Assembly: GCA_964568735.1 (NCBI GenBank)
Contig: CAZMRF010000001.1
Span: 186,001-250,000 of the forward strand
Reading direction: 5' to 3'
Origin: CAZMRF01 sp964568735
GTDB lineage: Bacteria > Acidobacteriota > Polarisedimenticolia > JACPZX01
Length of the DNA: 64,000 nt
Shown here one piece after another: positions 9,408 through 18,556 of the stretch. A program made the position numbers and the translations under genes. The notes below the pieces were generated by a model. It was not told the DNA's origin, searched no databases, and was given only the letters and a program-made list of their open reading frames with translations. Position 1 is the first letter of the stretch. Each line of letters starts with the position of its first letter.

Positions 9408-10053
9408 TGACGCGCCCCTCCGCCATGTAGACGACCTGCTCGCAGATATTCGTGGCCTGGTCGCCCATCCGCTCGAGGTACTTGGCCACGAACGTGAGCC
9501 TCGTGGCTCTCGAGATGGTCTTCGGATCCTCCACCATGAAGGAGAGGAGCTCCCTGAAGAGCTGCTCCATGCGGCGATCGAGATCGTCGTCCCGCTGGAT
9601 GACCGCCCTGGCCGTCTGCGCGTCCCTGCGGACGAAGGCGTCGAGCGCGTCGTGGACCATCTCCTGGGCCTGCCTGGCCATGATGGGGATGTCGATGAAG
9701 GGCTTGAGCTGGGGCTCTTCGTTCAGCTCGATGGCTCGTTCGCTGACGTTGACCGAGAGGTCCGCGATGCGCTCCAGGTCCGTGGCGATCTTCATGGCCG
9801 TCGTGATGAGCCTGAGGTCCCTGGCCATCGGCTGCTGCAGCGCGAGGATCTCATTGCACAGGCGGTCGATCTCAAGCTCCAGGCGGTCGACATCCTCGTC
9901 CTTGCGGATCACCTTCCGGGCCAGGTCCGAGTTCCGGTCGACGAGCGCCTCGAGCGCCTCCCCGATCCCTTCCTCGACGAGCCCCCCCATCTGGAGGATC
10001 CGCTCCTGGAGGAGGTCCAGCTTCTCCTCGAAGTGGCGATGGTGTTTTTCCAT
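9364..10053 (-). CDS. phoU: Phosphate signalling protein PhoU
   Basis: A 229-residue all-helical protein with the two-repeat PhoU layout; each half carries the acidic metal-binding signature ending in DLERIADL and LERMGDQATNICE. PhoU links the Pst transporter to PhoR and silences the Pho regulon when phosphate is plentiful. It is the last gene of the minus-strand porin-pstSCAB-phoU operon, 27 bases after pstB. Length is normal for the family. The coding end runs 44 bases into the antisense strand of phoR. Confidence 0.93.
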   Translation of the reverse strand: MEKHHRHFEEKLDLLQERILQMGGLVEEGIGEALEALVDRNSDLARKVIRKDEDVDRLELEIDRLCNEILALQQPMARDLRLITTAMKIATDLERIADLSVNVSERAIELNEEPQLKPFIDIPIMARQAQEMVHDALDAFVRRDAQTARAVIQRDDDLDRRMEQLFRELLSFMVEDPKTISRATRLTFVAKYLERMGDQATNICEQVVYMAEGRVIKHPGVAPEEPESH

Positions 10054-10080
10054 GATGGAATCTCTCGCCGGCCTCCCGGA

Positions 10081-10998
10081 TCAGCCGAATCGTCCCGTGA
10101 TGTAGTCCTCGGTCTGCCTGCGCATCGGGTTGATGAAGAGCTTCTCGGTCACGCCGTATTCGATGAGATGGCCGAGATAGAGAAAAGCGGTGTAGTCGGA
10201 AACGCGCGATGCCTGCTGCATGTTGTGCGTGACGATCACGAGCGTGTAGTCCTTCTTCAGCTCCTGCATCAGCTCTTCGATCTTGGCCGTTGCGATGGGG
10301 TCGAGCGCCGAGCAGGGCTCGTCGAGGAGGACCACCTCGGGCTCCACGGCGAGCGCCCGCGCGATGCAGAGCCGCTGCTGCTGTCCGCCCGACAGGCCCA
10401 GGGCGCCCTCGTCGAGGCGGTCCTTCACCTCGTCGAAGAGCGCCGCCTGCCGGAGGCTGCGCTCCACGATGTCGTCCAGCTCGCTGCGGCGCCGGACTCC
10501 GTGCGTCCTGGGGCCGTAGGCGACGTTGTCGTAGATCGACTTGGGGAAGGGATTGGACTTCTGGAAGACCATCCCTATCCGGCGGCGGAGGTTGTTCACG
10601 TCCAGCTCCGGGTCGGTGACGCTCCTCCCCTCGAAGAGGATGTCCCCCGAGACCCTCACCGAGTCCAGGAGGTCGTTCAGCCGGTTGAGAGAGCGCAGGA
10701 GCGTGGACTTCCCGCAGCCCGACGGGCCTATGAAGGCGGTGATCCTCTTCTCGGGGATCTTCATGGTGATCTCGTGGAGGGCCTGCGCCGCCCCGTACCA
10801 GAGCGAGAGGGATTCGATCCTGATGATGGGATTCTCGATGCCGGGATCGAGGGCGCGAAGGTCCTCCTCGGGGACCGGCGAGGACGTCTCTCCCCCGGGC
10901 GTCGAGGGATCGGAAGCGCGCCGGGGCGGAGCCCCGTCTTCTTCCGCGGCCTTCCTCCACGCCACTCTCATGGTCAGGCTCGATTCCAGGGCCGACAT
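10081..10998 (-). CDS. pstB: Phosphate ABC transporter ATPase PstB
   Basis: A 305-residue ATPase with Walker A GPSGCGKS at 91-98, signature LSGGQQQRLCIARALA, Walker B VVLLDEPCSALDP and H-loop VTHNM, all matching PstB. The first 55 or so residues are a polar, Pro/Ser/Glu-rich extension missing from typical 250-260 residue PstB proteins; an internal start closer to the family start has not been excluded. It energises phosphate import through PstC/PstA and starts 10 bases after pstA. Confidence 0.95.
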   Translation of the reverse strand: MSALESSLTMRVAWRKAAEEDGAPPRRASDPSTPGGETSSPVPEEDLRALDPGIENPIIRIESLSLWYGAAQALHEITMKIPEKRITAFIGPSGCGKSTLLRSLNRLNDLLDSVRVSGDILFEGRSVTDPELDVNNLRRRIGMVFQKSNPFPKSIYDNVAYGPRTHGVRRRSELDDIVERSLRQAALFDEVKDRLDEGALGLSGGQQQRLCIARALAVEPEVVLLDEPCSALDPIATAKIEELMQELKKDYTLVIVTHNMQQASRVSDYTAFLYLGHLIEYGVTEKLFINPMRRQTEDYITGRFG

Positions 10999-11008
10999 GG
11001 GGCTCCCC

Positions 11009-12643
11009 TCAGAATACGCTGGAGGCGTACTGCTTTCTCAAGTGATGGCGCACGCCGATGGCAACGAGGTTCATCGCGGTGACCAGCAACACTAGCAGAA
11101 GGGCCGTCGCGTAGACCAGCGGCTTCGTCGCCTCCACGTTGGGACTCTGGAACCCGACGTCGTAGATGTGGAACCCCAGGTGCATGAACTTGCGCTCGAG
11201 GTGGACAAAGGGGAAGTGGTGATCCACCGGCAGCGAGGGCGCCAGCTTCACCATGCCCACGATCATGAGCGGCGCCACCTCGCCCGCGGCGCGGGCCATG
11301 GCGAGGATGGTCCCGGTCATGATGCCGGGGGCCGAGGCCGGCAGGACCACCCTCATCGTCGTCTCGAACTTGGTCGCGCCCAGGGCCATCGAGCCTTCCC
11401 TCATGACGCGGGGGACCGCCGAAAGCCCTTCCTCGGTCGCGACGATAACGACCGGCACCGTCAGAAGTGCGAGGGTCAGGCTCGCCCAGAGAATCCCTCC
11501 GGTTCCGTAGGTCGGGGTGGGCAGCGCCTCGGAGTAGAAGACACGGTCGATCGTTCCCCCCACGAGGTAGACGAAGAAGCCGAGCCCGAAGACTCCGAAG
11601 ACGATGGAGGGAACTCCCGCGAGGTTGTTCACGGCGATCCGCACCACGCGCACCAGAGGCCCCTGCTTCGAGTACTCGCGCAGATAGAGGGCCGCCAGGA
11701 CTCCGAGGGGCACCACCGCGATCGACATGAGGAAGACCATCATCACGGTGCCGAAGATCGCCGGGAAGATTCCCCCTTCGGTGTTCGACTCGCGCGGATC
11801 GGCCAGGAGGAACTCGGCGAGGCGCCGCGCATAGAGGCCCGCCTTCGACGGCCAGCCCATGGCGTTGGGCTGCACGGCCCTCACGATCGCGCCGACGGGG
11901 ATACGCCGGCTGGCCCCCGCGGCATCCTGGAGGAGGACCGTCTCCGCCGCGAAGGATTCGCGCAGCTCGAAGAGCCTCCCGGCCAGCGCCTCGTAGCGCC
12001 TCTGCAGCTCCGCCTCCTGGACGCCGATCTCCGCGAGCGCGCCGGCCGCGCCCGCCTCACCGGAGCCCGCGGACTCGAGCTGTCGCCGCTCGAGGCGCAG
12101 CCTCTCGAGGCTGTAGTTCACATCTCCAATCTCGCCTGTCTCGAGCTCCCGGATGCGCTCCAGCTCCTCGAGCTTTCGGGGATGCAGCTCCGCGAAGCGC
12201 GCGCTGACCTCGGCAGGGCCGGTGGCCAGGATCTCGTCGCCCCGGCGCAGCTCGGTCATCCAGCCGTAGAAATTCCCCCACTCCAGGCGCTCGAGGACCA
12301 TGGCGTCGGCCGGGCGGCTCGTCGACTGGATCGCGGCCTCGTCGATCCAGCGGAAGTCCACGCCGGTCAGGTCGCGGTTGCCCACCTTGAGGAGGATCCG
12401 GCTGCCGCCGGTCGCGACGCCCTCGTGCGACGCCGGCTCCCGGTCGTGCACCTCGCCGAGGGCCTTCCCCCCGTCCTCGAGCGCCACCAGCACGAGATCC
12501 CGCTGCCAGAAGTAGCCCATGCCGTTCACGCTGAGAAGGCCCAGCAGGCAGGTGATCAGGAAGAGATTGAGCGCCAGCGCGCCTCCGCAGAGCCACGTGA
12601 GGGAGCGCGCCTTCCAGTCCCGCACCGGCCGCCTGCGGCTCAT
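11009..12643 (-). CDS. pstA: Phosphate ABC transporter permease PstA, long form
   Basis: A 544-residue permease. A first TM (about 15-38) is followed by some 230 extracytoplasmic residues, including an Arg/Glu/Leu-rich coiled-coil stretch (about 145-250), and then the five-helix BPD_transp_1 core (about 290-535) with the EAA-type loop (ALGATKFETTMRVVLPAS). Ordinary PstA proteins are about 290-300 residues; long forms are known in Pseudomonas. The extra region could contact PstS, the long PstC domain or the cell wall (inference). It begins 7 bases after the pstC stop and precedes pstB. Confidence 0.92.
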   Translation of the reverse strand: MSRRRPVRDWKARSLTWLCGGALALNLFLITCLLGLLSVNGMGYFWQRDLVLVALEDGGKALGEVHDREPASHEGVATGGSRILLKVGNRDLTGVDFRWIDEAAIQSTSRPADAMVLERLEWGNFYGWMTELRRGDEILATGPAEVSARFAELHPRKLEELERIRELETGEIGDVNYSLERLRLERRQLESAGSGEAGAAGALAEIGVQEAELQRRYEALAGRLFELRESFAAETVLLQDAAGASRRIPVGAIVRAVQPNAMGWPSKAGLYARRLAEFLLADPRESNTEGGIFPAIFGTVMMVFLMSIAVVPLGVLAALYLREYSKQGPLVRVVRIAVNNLAGVPSIVFGVFGLGFFVYLVGGTIDRVFYSEALPTPTYGTGGILWASLTLALLTVPVVIVATEEGLSAVPRVMREGSMALGATKFETTMRVVLPASAPGIMTGTILAMARAAGEVAPLMIVGMVKLAPSLPVDHHFPFVHLERKFMHLGFHIYDVGFQSPNVEATKPLVYATALLLVLLVTAMNLVAIGVRHHLRKQYASSVF

Positions 12644-12650
12644 GCGCGCG

Positions 12651-14978
12651 TCACAGCTGGGCGTACCGGCGCCGGAGCCGCATCCGCACGAGCTCCGCGG
12701 CCGTGTTGATGATGAAGGTCACGATGAATAGTAGAAGACCGGCGAGGAAGAGCGTCCGGTACAGCGTGTCGCCGTGCGGGGCCTCGGGGATTTCTACGGC
12801 GATGTTCGCGGAGAGCGTCCTGAAGCCGTTGAAGGGGTTCCAGTCCATGATGGGCGTGTTGCCCGTGGCCATCAGGACGATCATCGTCTCTCCGACGGCC
12901 CTGCCGAACCCGATCATGACGGCCGAGAAGATCCCGGGGCTCGCCATCGGCAGGACGACGCGCGTCACCGTCTGCCACTGATCCGCTCCCAGAGCCAGGG
13001 AGCCCGAGATCAGGTTCCTCGGAACGTTGCTGAAGGCATCCTCGGCGATGGCGAAGATGATGGGGATGACCGCGAAGCCCATCGCCAGCCCCACGACGAC
13101 GGCATTGCGCTGGTCGTACTGGAGGCCGGTCGCCTCGTGGAGCCAGCCCTGGAAGTCCCCCCCGAAAGCGGCCCCTTCGAGCGCCGGACCCGCGAGGATG
13201 GCGGCGGCCACGGCGGCGGTCACGACGGCGGTCAGCATCGCGACCTCGGCGCCCTTCGGCAGCCTGCGCCTCAGCGCTGCGAGGGGTCTGTCCCAGAGCC
13301 AGCCCGCGGCCACGACCGATGCGGGGATCAGGAAGACCATCAGGATCATCGAAGGCACGATCTGCTCGATCCTGGGCGCCAGCCACAGACCGGCGATGAA
13401 GCCGATGACGACGCTCGGCAGCGCCGCCATGATCTCGACCGCGGGCTTCACGTACTTCTGGAGGCCCGGGTGCATGAACTGGGAGGTGTACATGGCACCC
13501 AGGACGCCGAGCGGGACGGCGAGGATGAGGGAGTAGATCGTCCCTTTCAGCGTGCCCACGGCCAGCGGGGTGAGGCTCAGTTTCGGCTCGAAGTCGTCGG
13601 TAGCGCCGCTCGACTGCCAGACGTACTCCGGCCTTTCGGAGCCCTCGTACCACAGCTTTCCAAAGAGCGACCGGAGGCTCGTCTCCGGGTGCGGGTTCAC
13701 GATTTCCACCTCGGCGAGCTGGGTTCCGGAGGCCAGGATGGCGCCGTCCGCCTTGGGGGCGTAGGCCAGCGCCGAGGCATCCGGAAGCGGCGACTCCCCT
13801 CTCCACAACACCCTGTTCGACGTCGAATGGTAGAGGCCGAGGGTGCCGCTGCGATCCTGGGCGATGAACCCCTTGGTCCTCGCGGAGGGCTCCAGGAGGT
13901 GAATCGCGCCGGGGTGCGGCGGAAAGTCCCGTACCCGCGTGAGCGTGAAGGTGTTCTCGGCCCCCCTTATCGGGAACCAGACGCTGAGCGCACCGTTCTC
14001 CTGGCCCACGACCAGCGATCGATCGCCGATGAGCAGGGTCAGTGCCGTGATCCCCGACGTCCCGGCGGAGAGGACTCCGGGCTCGGCGGAGAGGCCTTCG
14101 CCCAGCCTCCACCAGAGGATCTCTCCTCCATCCGTGGATCCGTAGAGATTGCGCTGGTCCTGGTCCAGCAGAAGGCGCGTGACGGCCCTGGGCGATGGAG
14201 CTTCCTGCCGCTCGAGGATCTCGCGGACTTCACCGGTGAGGAGGTTCTCTCGCACCTCTCTCCTGACCAGGGCGAGGTTCCTGTCGGCGAGAAGGGCCGC
14301 CGCGGAGGCGCTTCCGTCCTCGCCGAGCCTCGCCGTGTAGGCCGCGAGAGGTCGCCCGGCGGGATCCATCGTCAGAACGACGGGCTCGGAGATCGCCGGC
14401 TGGACACGGCGCTCGCTACCCTCGAAGACGACGTTCCAGGCGATCGGCACGATCACCACGCGGCCGTCCTCGGTCGCAGCGCTCAGAGCGGGAGGCCCGG
14501 GGAGCGCCCGCGCGCTCGTGAGCCGCAAGGGGGCCGGAGGCTCCTCTCCTTCCCTCGCCGCCCCGGAGAGATCGAGCACGCGCTCGAGAATCGTCTCCCC
14601 GTCCTGGATGCGCGCCACCCTGACGCGGCCGTCGAGGGACAGGCTCGCGACGTGGGTCCGGTGCTCGTCCACCACGAGGGCCTCCGGCTCACCTCCGGAA
14701 ATGGCCACCATCCGGAGCGGGTGCGCATCCGGGCGGCTCAGAAGTGGCCAGACCTCCCAGGCGATGAAGACGAAGATGCCCAGAACGCTGACGATGATGG
14801 CGAGGCCGCCGGCGTTGATGAGCCACCTGCCCAGACGGTCGGCGAGGATCCTCCCGGGGCTCGTCCTCCCCTCGCGGGCGCGCGCCCGCGGGGTCGCCTC
14901 GGCCGATGGGGCCGTGTGAGATTCGATCACATCCGCCACGCCGCCGCCCCCCCGGCCGGGGGTCGGCAGAAAGACCAC
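12651..14978 (-). CDS. pstC: Phosphate ABC transporter permease PstC with extracytoplasmic propeller-like domain
   Basis: Up to 775 residues. A TM near 55-80 is followed by about 390 residues of beta-rich, repeat-like sequence (about 85-470: LSLDGRVRVARI, LGLYHSTSNRVLWRG and similar) resembling a WD40/quinoprotein propeller, then the permease core (about 480-770) with its EAA loop (SLALGADQWQTVTRVVLP). Typical PstC has about 300 residues; extended forms exist in Pseudomonas. The GTG start at 14978 has no clear ribosome site; in-frame GTGs near VADVIESH, some 15-18 codons in, are alternatives. It follows pstS by 49 bases. Confidence 0.9.
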   Translation of the reverse strand: MVFLPTPGRGGGGVADVIESHTAPSAEATPRARAREGRTSPGRILADRLGRWLINAGGLAIIVSVLGIFVFIAWEVWPLLSRPDAHPLRMVAISGGEPEALVVDEHRTHVASLSLDGRVRVARIQDGETILERVLDLSGAAREGEEPPAPLRLTSARALPGPPALSAATEDGRVVIVPIAWNVVFEGSERRVQPAISEPVVLTMDPAGRPLAAYTARLGEDGSASAAALLADRNLALVRREVRENLLTGEVREILERQEAPSPRAVTRLLLDQDQRNLYGSTDGGEILWWRLGEGLSAEPGVLSAGTSGITALTLLIGDRSLVVGQENGALSVWFPIRGAENTFTLTRVRDFPPHPGAIHLLEPSARTKGFIAQDRSGTLGLYHSTSNRVLWRGESPLPDASALAYAPKADGAILASGTQLAEVEIVNPHPETSLRSLFGKLWYEGSERPEYVWQSSGATDDFEPKLSLTPLAVGTLKGTIYSLILAVPLGVLGAMYTSQFMHPGLQKYVKPAVEIMAALPSVVIGFIAGLWLAPRIEQIVPSMILMVFLIPASVVAAGWLWDRPLAALRRRLPKGAEVAMLTAVVTAAVAAAILAGPALEGAAFGGDFQGWLHEATGLQYDQRNAVVVGLAMGFAVIPIIFAIAEDAFSNVPRNLISGSLALGADQWQTVTRVVLPMASPGIFSAVMIGFGRAVGETMIVLMATGNTPIMDWNPFNGFRTLSANIAVEIPEAPHGDTLYRTLFLAGLLLFIVTFIINTAAELVRMRLRRRYAQL

Positions 14979-15027
14979 GATCCGGCGGCCGCGAGGGCCG
15001 CCGGGTGAAACCGTGGAGGCCGTTCCC

Positions 15028-16002
15028 TCAATTGAGACCGGCTACTTGCGTGTTGATCAGCCGCCCGGAGAGCGGGAGGTAGCCGTCCTTGACGACGATT
15101 TCCTGGCCTTGCCGGCTGAGCGTGTATTTTACGAACTCGCGCACCAGCGGATCGAGGCCCTGGTTCGGGGCCTTGTTGATGTAGACGTACAGGAACCGCG
15201 CGAGAGGGTAGTCTCCCGAGGCCACCGCCTCGTAGGAAGTCTCGAAAAACGTGGCCCCGTCCTTCGCGGCGATCTTGACGGCCTTCACCCCCGAGGTCTT
15301 GTAGCCGATGCCGCTGTACCCCATCCCGAAGCGGTCCTCGGTGACGCCCTGGACGACCGAGGCGGACCCGGGCTGCTCCTTGACGGTGTCCTTGTAATCG
15401 CCCTTGAAGAGCGCGTGCTCCTTGAAGTAGCCGTAGGTGCCCGACGCCGAGTTGCGGCCGTAGAGGCTGATCGGCTTGCTCGCCCATTCGCCCTTCAGGC
15501 CCAGGTCGCCCCAGGTGAGGATCTCGCGAGCGTATCCCCCATTGCGCGACTTGGAGAAGATGGCATCCATCTGCTGGAGGGTGAGCTGCTCGAGAGGATT
15601 GTCCTTGTTGACGTACACGGCCAGCCCATCGAGGGCGACCGGTATGGCCGTCGGCTTGTAGCCGAATTTCTTCTCGAACTCGTCGATCTCGGTGGGCTTC
15701 ATCTGCCGGCTCATGGGGCCGAGCTGAGCCGTGCCGGCGATGAGGGCGGGCGGAGCCGTGGAGGATCCCTTGCCCTCGATCTGGACCTTGACGTTCGGGT
15801 ACTCCCTCTTGAACCCCTCCGCCCAGAGAGTCATGAGATTGTTCAGCGTGTCGGAGCCGATCGAGCTCACGCTGCCCGACACGCCGCTCGCCCGGGCATA
15901 GGCCGGGATCGTGGCGTCCAGCTCGATGTGCTGAGCCGCCACGGGACCCGCCAACAGCCCCGCGAGGAGCGCTGCACCCAGGATGTTCCTTCGCTTCTTC
16001 AC
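15028..16002 (-). CDS. pstS: Periplasmic phosphate-binding protein PstS
   Basis: A 324-residue binding protein with an N-terminal signal peptide (KKRR followed by a hydrophobic core, cleavage after about 23 at VAAQ). PBP-like domain with the family motifs GSDTLNNLM and GKGSSTAPPALIAG near the phosphate pocket, QLGPMSRQM, and NSASGTYGYF. It captures phosphate in the periplasm and passes it to PstC/PstA. The start is a GTG at 16002 with a perfect GGAGG six bases upstream; an out-of-frame ATG lies between them. It is separated from the porin gene by a hairpin-containing 53-base gap. Confidence 0.95.
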   Translation of the reverse strand: MKKRRNILGAALLAGLLAGPVAAQHIELDATIPAYARASGVSGSVSSIGSDTLNNLMTLWAEGFKREYPNVKVQIEGKGSSTAPPALIAGTAQLGPMSRQMKPTEIDEFEKKFGYKPTAIPVALDGLAVYVNKDNPLEQLTLQQMDAIFSKSRNGGYAREILTWGDLGLKGEWASKPISLYGRNSASGTYGYFKEHALFKGDYKDTVKEQPGSASVVQGVTEDRFGMGYSGIGYKTSGVKAVKIAAKDGATFFETSYEAVASGDYPLARFLYVYINKAPNQGLDPLVREFVKYTLSRQGQEIVVKDGYLPLSGRLINTQVAGLN

Positions 16003-16018
16003 GTCATGCCTCCATTGA

Positions 16019-16041
16019 AGCGGCTCTTCCTTCGAGCCGCT
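16019..16041 (-). other. Intercistronic hairpin between porin and pstS
   Basis: A perfect 8-base-pair inverted repeat (AGCGGCTC and GAGCCGCT, 7-base loop) lies in the 53-base gap between the porin and pstS. There is no T-tract on the transcribed strand, so it is not a typical terminator. It may act as an mRNA processing or stabilising stem that sets different levels of porin and PstS from one transcript (inference). Confidence 0.5.
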
Positions 16042-16055
16042 CGTGTGTCATCGAG

Positions 16056-17309
16056 TCAGAATGCCACCTGCATCTGGACGCGGTAGACCTTGTCGGTCAA
16101 TTCCTCCCCTGAGACCAGGCGGTTGCCCAGAGAGGGGAGATTGCGCCTTGCCGCGGAGAGAACCCCGCTGAAATTCTCCCCCCACGTGATCGTCCCCGCG
16201 TCGGCCTGGAGCTTGAGGCTGTGCCTGTTCCAGTAGTAGCCGAAGACAACGCGCGCCTCCGTCACGTCATCGTCGCTGGTATCCCCGTCCGGATCGATCT
16301 GCGCGTAGCGCACGCCGATTTCGACCTCTTTCGGGACCACCATGACGCCGACCTGGGCGAGCAGCCCGGTGGAGTCGACGTCGGGCCCGTCGGTGACGAG
16401 CCCGAAGGTGTTCGGATCGTTGGGGTCCACGGCGGAGAGGTCCAGCGTCTCATTGGTCATCGTGAAGTACTCGCCGGTCGCGAAGAGCCTCTGCCATTTC
16501 CAGGCGGCCTCGAAGCCGAAGGCGGTCTCGTTGGGAGGATCCTCGAAGATGCCCGGATCGATGAGCCCCCTCGTGGCCTCACCTGTCCTTCCGGACAGGC
16601 CGAAGTGCAGAACGGCCTTCTCCGGGTTGTCGTTGGCGGACTCCGAGAGCTTGTATTCGCCGAACGGGTCCCAGACGACCCGTCCCACGTACATCAATCC
16701 CTGATCGTCCTGAGCCCGGCTCTCGGCCGATCCATTGAACGCGCCGACCTCGTAGCCGAAGAGCTTGCTCTCGATGCGGCCGTGGAGCACGACGCCCTGA
16801 TCGCGGCCGGGCGCGAACTTCGGATCCGTGATGGCCCTGTCGACGAACTCCTGGTTGCCCGACGAGGTCAGCTGCTGGAGGCTGAAGGGGACCTTGAACT
16901 GCCCCACCCTCACGCTGGCCAGGTGGTGGCGGTTCACCTCGATGATCGCGTCCTTGATCTTGTTGTCGTCCTCTCCGGCGGTATCGGCGAACTCGAACTG
17001 GAAGTTGTATCCGAGCCAGGGCTTGTAGACCGTTCCATCCAGCTTGAGGCGCATTCTCTTCGCCTCGAACTGCTGAGAGAATCCGTCCTCCTCGTTGAGG
17101 CCGCCGCCGATCACGTCGGAGTCGAACTCATCGGGGTCGATACCCGTCCATCTCACCTGCGCCCGGGCGCCGATGTGGAGGCTGTAGTCCCCGGACTTGA
17201 ACGTGACGCCTCCCTTCGACATGTCCGTCTCGACGGGATCCGCGGCGTGGGCGGGCCCCGCCATCGCCGCAACCAGGACTGCACACACTGCTGCCTTCCT
17301 CGTGAACAT
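16056..17309 (-). CDS. OprO/OprP-type phosphate-selective porin
   Basis: A 417-residue outer-membrane barrel protein with a signal peptide (MFTRKAAVCAV to AHA, about 22 residues) and the OprP-family pattern: GARAQVRWTGID, KRMRLKLDGTVY, LGYNFQFEFAD, VRVGQFKVPFSLQQLTSSG, and a C-terminal aromatic strand ending in VQMQVAF. Family members form trimeric anion pores, often phosphate-selective. Being first in an operon with pstSCAB-phoU supports phosphate or polyphosphate uptake. The ATG at 17309 is chosen for its GGAGGAG site; upstream in-frame codons add only a charged stretch before the signal peptide. Induced by PhoB if the candidate Pho box is real. Confidence 0.9.
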   Translation of the reverse strand: MFTRKAAVCAVLVAAMAGPAHAADPVETDMSKGGVTFKSGDYSLHIGARAQVRWTGIDPDEFDSDVIGGGLNEEDGFSQQFEAKRMRLKLDGTVYKPWLGYNFQFEFADTAGEDDNKIKDAIIEVNRHHLASVRVGQFKVPFSLQQLTSSGNQEFVDRAITDPKFAPGRDQGVVLHGRIESKLFGYEVGAFNGSAESRAQDDQGLMYVGRVVWDPFGEYKLSESANDNPEKAVLHFGLSGRTGEATRGLIDPGIFEDPPNETAFGFEAAWKWQRLFATGEYFTMTNETLDLSAVDPNDPNTFGLVTDGPDVDSTGLLAQVGVMVVPKEVEIGVRYAQIDPDGDTSDDDVTEARVVFGYYWNRHSLKLQADAGTITWGENFSGVLSAARRNLPSLGNRLVSGEELTDKVYRVQMQVAF

Positions 17310-17417
17310 GGCTCCTCCGCTCCTTCGATGGGGGCTCACTCTCGCCCCGGCCTCCGGGAGGTCTCCTCCTCCCGGCTCGTGACGGGGGCATTGGAGCGGT
17401 CCGGGAGCAATTCCCGG

Positions 17418-17450
17418 TGAACACGGAGTTACCTTTCAGTAACATTTCGG
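17418..17450. promoter_or_regulatory. Candidate Pho box: three 11-base direct repeats
   Basis: Three consecutive 11-mers, TGAACACGGAG, TTACCTTTCAG and TAACATTTCGG, sit about 110 bases upstream of the porin start; the last two share 7 of 11 positions. PhoB dimers bind tandem 11-base units, so period and location fit a Pho box, although the sequence is not the E. coli CTGTCAT consensus. The centre also forms an inverted repeat, GTTAC-N6-GTAAC, which a different dimeric regulator could bind. Confidence 0.45.
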
Positions 17451-17580
17451 GGGCAGGGGATCCGTCGCCGCCCGCAGGCCCATCTTCCCGATCCCGCCAG
17501 GAGATCCAGGAATCTCAAGACCTGACGGGGAGATCCGAGCCGCCGCGTGGCGGCGCGGTTTCATGCGTGCGTGCCCATCC

Positions 17581-18507
17581 TCACCGCCCAGGATCGGCGC
17601 CCGTGATGCTCTCCCGTTCGCCCTCCACGACGAGCCTGAGCCGCTGGTTCCGCTGCTCGTCGCCGATGTACATGGTCATGTGCGGGGAAGGGATCTCGAT
17701 CCCTTCGGCGTCGAAGGCCTTCTTGATCCTGCGCCGGAGCTCCCGCATCACGTTCCACTGCTCTTGGGGCCTCGTCTTGACCATCACCCTGAGCTGGACG
17801 GCGGAGTCACCGAGGCTCTCGACGCCGGGGTACTCGAAGCGCCCCGCCAGACGAGGCCCGTAGTCGGGATCCGTCTCCATGGCCGCCCCGACCCCGCGCA
17901 GGACCTCGTAGCACCTGTCGGTGTCCTCCTTGTAGGCGACACCGACGTCGAGCAGCGCCCTCGACCATTCACGGGTGAGGTTGGAGACGACGCTGATCGA
18001 GCCGTTGGGAATCACGTGCACGCGCCCCTGGACGTCCCTCAGCACGGTCGTGCGCAGATTGATGGCTTCCACGAGCCCCGACACGCCAGCCGTCTCGATG
18101 ACGTCGTTCACGCGGAACTGGTTCTCGAAGAGAATGAAGAAGCCGCTGATGATGTCCTTCACGAGTGTCTGGGCGCCGAAGCCCACGGCCAGCCCCGCGA
18201 TGCCCGCTCCCGCGAGAACCGGCCCGAGGTTCAACCCGAGCTCGCCCATGATGAGCATGATGGCCACGCACCAGACCCCGACGGAGACCACCTGCCGCGC
18301 GATGCGCCCGAGGGTCCGGGCCCTCTTCTCGGCCTCGCTCGTCGTCGTTGCGTCGTCGTCCTCCGCGAGGCCCTCGAGCCGATGGATGAGGTGCACCCCG
18401 ATGCGGATGAGGATCAGCGCCCCGATCAGGATGAGCACGATCCGGCTGGCATTCGGGAGGTTGGCGCGCAGCCACCCCTTCGCGGAGCCGAGGAGATCCG
18501 TCAGCAC
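17581..18507 (-). CDS. MscS-family small-conductance mechanosensitive channel
   Basis: A 308-residue channel with three TM helices (about 20-42, 72-95, 97-125); TM3 carries the Gly/Ala-rich pore motif GAGIAGLAVGFGAQ and leads into the MscS beta domain (FENQFRVNDVIET, VIPNGSISVVSNLT) and the alpha/beta C-terminal domain. It releases solutes on hypo-osmotic shock. The frame is open further upstream, but the GTG at 18507 is preferred because GGGAGG lies 8 bases before it and earlier codons overlap the HD-GYP gene. Last gene of the minus-strand run from cysK. Confidence 0.88.
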   Translation of the reverse strand: MLTDLLGSAKGWLRANLPNASRIVLILIGALILIRIGVHLIHRLEGLAEDDDATTTSEAEKRARTLGRIARQVVSVGVWCVAIMLIMGELGLNLGPVLAGAGIAGLAVGFGAQTLVKDIISGFFILFENQFRVNDVIETAGVSGLVEAINLRTTVLRDVQGRVHVIPNGSISVVSNLTREWSRALLDVGVAYKEDTDRCYEVLRGVGAAMETDPDYGPRLAGRFEYPGVESLGDSAVQLRVMVKTRPQEQWNVMRELRRRIKKAFDAEGIEIPSPHMTMYIGDEQRNQRLRLVVEGERESITGADPGR

Positions 18508-18556
18508 GGGCCCATCCTCCCGCAAGGGTCTCTCCGGGGCGGAGCCGTGGGGCGTT

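Noticed and set aside
17545..17565. GCCGCC-GCGT-GGCGGC hairpin after mscS as a terminator
   Set aside because: No T-tract on the minus strand after the stem, and short GC palindromes are expected at this composition.
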